A DNA stretch of 54,910 nt, from contig NZ_LPNR01000080.1 in assembly GCF_019266065.1 (NCBI RefSeq), positions 1 through 54,910 of the forward strand, given 5' to 3'. The notes beneath the pieces are model-generated. The model was not told where the DNA came from and searched no databases. It saw only the letters and a list, made by a program, of their open reading frames with translations. Each line of letters begins with the position of its first letter. The first letter of the stretch is position 1. This DNA is from Nocardia sp. MH4 (GTDB taxonomy: Bacteria; Actinomycetota; Actinomycetes; Mycobacteriales; Mycobacteriaceae). Position numbers and translations under genes: made by a program. This document shows positions 52,399 through 54,910 of this stretch, piece after piece.

Positions 52399-53283
52399 AT
52401 GGAGCTGCGTCATATCCGGTACCTGCTCGCCGTCGCCGACCACGGGAACTTCACCCGGGCCGCCGAATCGCTGCACATCTCCCAGCCGACGCTGTCCCAG
52501 CAGATCAAGCAGCTCGAGCGGCTGCTCGATGTGCAGCTGCTCGACCGTTCCGGCCGGACGGTAACCCTCACCGACGCCGGCCTGGTGTACGCCGAACACG
52601 CGCGTAACGCGTTGCGCGACCTCGAAGCCGGGGAGCGCGCCGTTCACGACGTGCAGGACCTGACCAGGGGGCACCTGCGGGTGGCGATGACGCCCACGCT
52701 CACCGCCTATCTCATCGGTCCGCTGATGGATCGGTTCCACCGCGCGCATCCGATGGTCACCGTGTCGGTTACCGAGACCACTCAGGATCGGCTGGAAGAG
52801 GACCTGCTGGCCGACGCCATCGATCTCGGCATCGCGTTCAGTGGCACCCACACGGCGGGGATCGACGCCACAGCCCTGTTCACCGAGCACCTGAGCCTGG
52901 TGGTCGGCGCGGACCACGCCCTCGCCACGCACGCGGGGCCGCTGCCGATCGCCGATCTGGCGGTCCAGCCCTTGGCGCTGCTCAGCCGCGATTTCGCGAC
53001 CCGCGTCCATATCGACGGCTACCTCGCCGACCATGACGTGGCCCCGCGTGTCGCGATCGAGGCGAATTCGATCAGCGCGCTGGTCGAGTTCACCCGGCGG
53101 GGCACGCTCGGCACCGTCCTGCCCGATGCCATCGCTCGCGCCCACCCCGACCTGCGCCCGGTCGCGCTCGTGCCCGCGCTCCCGAGCCGGACGGTGGAGT
53201 TGCTGCGCCGCCGCACGGTCTATCACTCGGCGGCCGCCCGCGCCTTCGCCGCGATCGCCGAGGACGTCACCGCCATGCCATAG
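52399..53283 (+). CDS. cynR: LysR-family regulator, CynR-like
   Basis: ATG 52399 (in-frame ATGs also at 52390 and 52393) gives 294 residues. Similarity to E. coli CynR is strong throughout: H-I-R-Y-L-L-A-V-A-D-H-G-N-F-T-R-A-A, T-D-A-G-L-V-Y, G-H-L-R-V-A-M-T-P-T-L-T-A-Y-L-I-G-P-L-M, and A-I-E-A-N-S-I-S-A-L-V-E. CynR activates the cyanate operon. No cyanase or carbonic anhydrase gene is in the window, so the target may differ from that of E. coli. There is no clear Shine-Dalgarno site. Confidence 0.87.
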   Translation: MELRHIRYLLAVADHGNFTRAAESLHISQPTLSQQIKQLERLLDVQLLDRSGRTVTLTDAGLVYAEHARNALRDLEAGERAVHDVQDLTRGHLRVAMTPTLTAYLIGPLMDRFHRAHPMVTVSVTETTQDRLEEDLLADAIDLGIAFSGTHTAGIDATALFTEHLSLVVGADHALATHAGPLPIADLAVQPLALLSRDFATRVHIDGYLADHDVAPRVAIEANSISALVEFTRRGTLGTVLPDAIARAHPDLRPVALVPALPSRTVELLRRRTVYHSAAARAFAAIAEDVTAMP

Positions 53284-53329
53284 AAGCCATCACATCGAAC
53301 TGTGAGAACCGCGTATCGGGAGCTACAGC

Positions 53330-54583
53330 TCACCTGAGACGCAGCCACTCCGGTGCGCGATCCAGGCGCGGCAAGGTGTCGGAAATCTGCGTGACCAGCT
53401 GCCAGGGGCGGTTCGTGTCGGTGGCGGCCTTGCCACTGGTGAGGATCGCGCCCGCGAGGCCGCGTTCGGGGTCGGCCCAGCCGTACTGGGTCGTCAGACC
53501 GCTACGGCCGAAGTGGAATCGGGTGTCGCGGCCGAATTTCGATCGGCGACCGCCCAACTCGAAGCCTGCGCGGCTGACCCGGCCCGCCGCACCGGGAATC
53601 CGGTCGGCCGGCCGGATCGCGTCGGCGAGCGTAGTGGGGTCGATGATCCGGATGCCGTCGAGTTCGCCGCCCCGCGTGAGGATTTCGTAGAAGCGGGACA
53701 GTTCGAACGCGGTGGTCACCAGGTTGCCGGAGGGCAGTTCGGCGGTGAGGAACGCGTCGTTGTCGGCCTTGGACGCCTTGTCCATCCGCCCGCCCAGCGC
53801 CTTGCGCGCGAGAAACAGCGACAGCCGCGACGGTGGCGGACCGGTCTTCACGCTCGGCACGACCTTGTCGAGATCGGCCGGGTCGACGCCGAAGTTGTTC
53901 CAGCGGAAGCCGAACGGGATCAGGACCTGCTCGGCGAGGTGCTCGCGCATGCGCTTGCCGGTCGCCCGCTGGACCAGCAGTCGCTGGATCAGGCCGCTGG
54001 TCAGCGCGTGGTAGACCCGGAAGCGGCCGGGCGGCCAGCTCGGCACGAGATCGGCGAGCGCCGCGACGGCAAGATCCTCGTCGGGCACGACCTCGCTGCC
54101 CCGGTAGGGCGGCGTGATGAACGGGACCCCCGCCGAATGCGACAGCACAGCACCGATAGTGATCCTGTCCTTGCGATGCGCGGCGAACTCCGGAATGTAG
54201 TCGCACACCCGGTCGTCGAGCGCGAACGCGCCCTGCTCGACCAGCATGGACATCACCGTCGCGGCGACGCCCTTCGCGGTGGAGAAGCCACAGAACGGGG
54301 TGTCCGGTGTCGCCAGGATCTTCTCGGCGTCGGGAGCGTCCCTCGGCGCGTTGCCCCACCCGTGACCGATCGTCCGGTTCAGCACGATCCTGCCGTTGCG
54401 TCGCAGGCACACCTGGATCGCCGGCGAAGTTCCCAGCGCGTACCAGTCGCGCACCGCATCCCACAGCCGCGCGACCGCCACGGCGGACGTGCCGGCCTCG
54501 ATGGGGTCGTCCTCGTGGCCGATCGTGGTCACCGTGTCCAGGTCCTCGGCGACCGGCACCAACGTGGCAGGGAGTGCGCTCAT
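53330..54583 (-). CDS. Serine beta-lactamase-fold hydrolase (EstB/class C-like)
   Basis: ATG 54583 gives 417 residues; a GTG at 54619 would add 12. The nucleophile is Ser101 in S-T-A-K (S-x-x-K). F-R-V-Y-H-A-L-T provides the tyrosine region and H-F-G-R-S-G the third motif in place of K-T-G. There is no signal peptide, so it is probably a cytoplasmic esterase or amidase rather than a resistance beta-lactamase. It converges on the CynR-like gene. Confidence 0.87.
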   Translation of the reverse strand: MSALPATLVPVAEDLDTVTTIGHEDDPIEAGTSAVAVARLWDAVRDWYALGTSPAIQVCLRRNGRIVLNRTIGHGWGNAPRDAPDAEKILATPDTPFCGFSTAKGVAATVMSMLVEQGAFALDDRVCDYIPEFAAHRKDRITIGAVLSHSAGVPFITPPYRGSEVVPDEDLAVAALADLVPSWPPGRFRVYHALTSGLIQRLLVQRATGKRMREHLAEQVLIPFGFRWNNFGVDPADLDKVVPSVKTGPPPSRLSLFLARKALGGRMDKASKADNDAFLTAELPSGNLVTTAFELSRFYEILTRGGELDGIRIIDPTTLADAIRPADRIPGAAGRVSRAGFELGGRRSKFGRDTRFHFGRSGLTTQYGWADPERGLAGAILTSGKAATDTNRPWQLVTQISDTLPRLDRAPEWLRLR

Positions 54584-54675
54584 GCGACCCAGCCTATCGA
54601 CGCCGCGGATCACCGACACTGTGACGCGGGCACCGCGGGCCTGTGAACTGGGCAGATGCCGGTGAGATCGGCTCG

Positions 54676-54910
54676 ATGGAAACCGCGGGTGGACCGAACG
54701 CCGGGCCGGTCACCAACGGCCCCGACGCCGCAGCGGCGTCGCGTGTCGCCGAGGCGCGCACGTCGCCCGGTGTCGTCGGGGTGGGGCGGCCCTGCCTGGC
54801 CCGGACCGACCCGGCGCCGGTCGATCCCGAGGGCCGACCCGCCCGGCGCCCGGTGCCGACCGGAAACCGTGCCGTAGCGGCGCTCCGGCCCGGTCCCGAT
54901 CCGGTGCCGG
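54676..54910 (+). CDS. Possible start of an unidentified gene (3' end outside window)
   Basis: An ATG at 54676 opens a frame that stays open for 78 codons to the window edge, with mostly G or C at third positions. The encoded stretch is rich in Pro, Ala, Gly and Arg and shows no recognisable domain. The ribosome-binding site is poor. It may equally be noncoding upstream DNA. Confidence 0.3.
   Translation, partial: METAGGPNAGPVTNGPDAAAASRVAEARTSPGVVGVGRPCLARTDPAPVDPEGRPARRPVPTGNRAVAALRPGPDPVP

Noticed and set aside
53330..54583. Beta-lactamase resistance gene
   Set aside because: It has S-T-A-K but no signal peptide and an H-F-G-R-S-G in place of K-T-G, as in esterase-type relatives.

Overview
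The window is very GC-rich DNA with dense genes, GTG/TTG starts and many 4-bp ATGA overlaps, typical of a high-GC actinobacterium. A conservon operon with a cytochrome P450, an Rv3717-like cell-wall amidase, pruA-type proline genes and a PucR-type regulator point to the mycolic-acid group, most likely Nocardia or a close relative; the genus is an inference. I see no rRNA, tRNA, CRISPR array, insertion sequence or prophage. The window starts inside a GntR-family regulator and ends just after the possible start of an unidentified gene.

Layout. 1-3.9 kb: GntR remnant, then a LysR regulator divergent from a DapA-like lyase that is translationally coupled to a DHA2 exporter. 4.0-10.6 kb: a START-like protein, a full conservon (kinase-like ATPase, roadblock protein, DUF742 protein, Ras-like GTPase, P450 without the ExxR motif), then a TetR regulator divergent from a second, canonical P450, with two matching operators between them. 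10.9-16.1 kb: cell-envelope and secreted functions (lipoprotein amidase, chitin-active LPMO with a CBM, small exported protein) and, convergent to these, a ClpC-like unfoldase that seems to lack the ClpP-docking loop. 16.4-25.0 kb: an acyl-CoA synthetase fused to a START-like domain, a TetR regulator, and a proline catabolic cluster (permease, proline dehydrogenase, P5C dehydrogenase) divergent from its PucR-type activator. 25.1-40.0 kb: mostly single metabolic genes (exported alkylsulfatase, cupin, VOC protein, CocE-like lipoprotein hydrolase, gluconokinase, M50 protease, flavin enzymes, permeases, a methyltransferase, an exporter).

40.0-48.4 kb holds the most interesting locus: an IclR regulator divergent from a tightly coupled eight-gene operon encoding a lipoprotein solute-binding protein, ABC permease and ATPase, a protein that retains the Cys/His/Arg triad of the DszB sulfinate desulfinase, two luciferase-type flavin monooxygenases, a class II aldolase-like protein that has lost a metal ligand, and a second binding-protein-like protein with no signal peptide. 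Two near-identical 19-bp palindromes lie in the divergent promoter region. My reading is an uptake, oxidation and desulfination pathway for an unidentified organosulfur compound. Together with the exported alkylsulfatase at 25.1 kb it gives the window a sulfur-scavenging theme.

48.5-54.9 kb: a membrane protein, a NarL-type two-component system, an unlisted 48-residue membrane microprotein, a small two-helix membrane protein resembling pilin-like subunits of actinobacterial conjugation systems, a short SDR-like protein, a CynR-like LysR regulator with no cyanase nearby, and a serine beta-lactamase-fold hydrolase.
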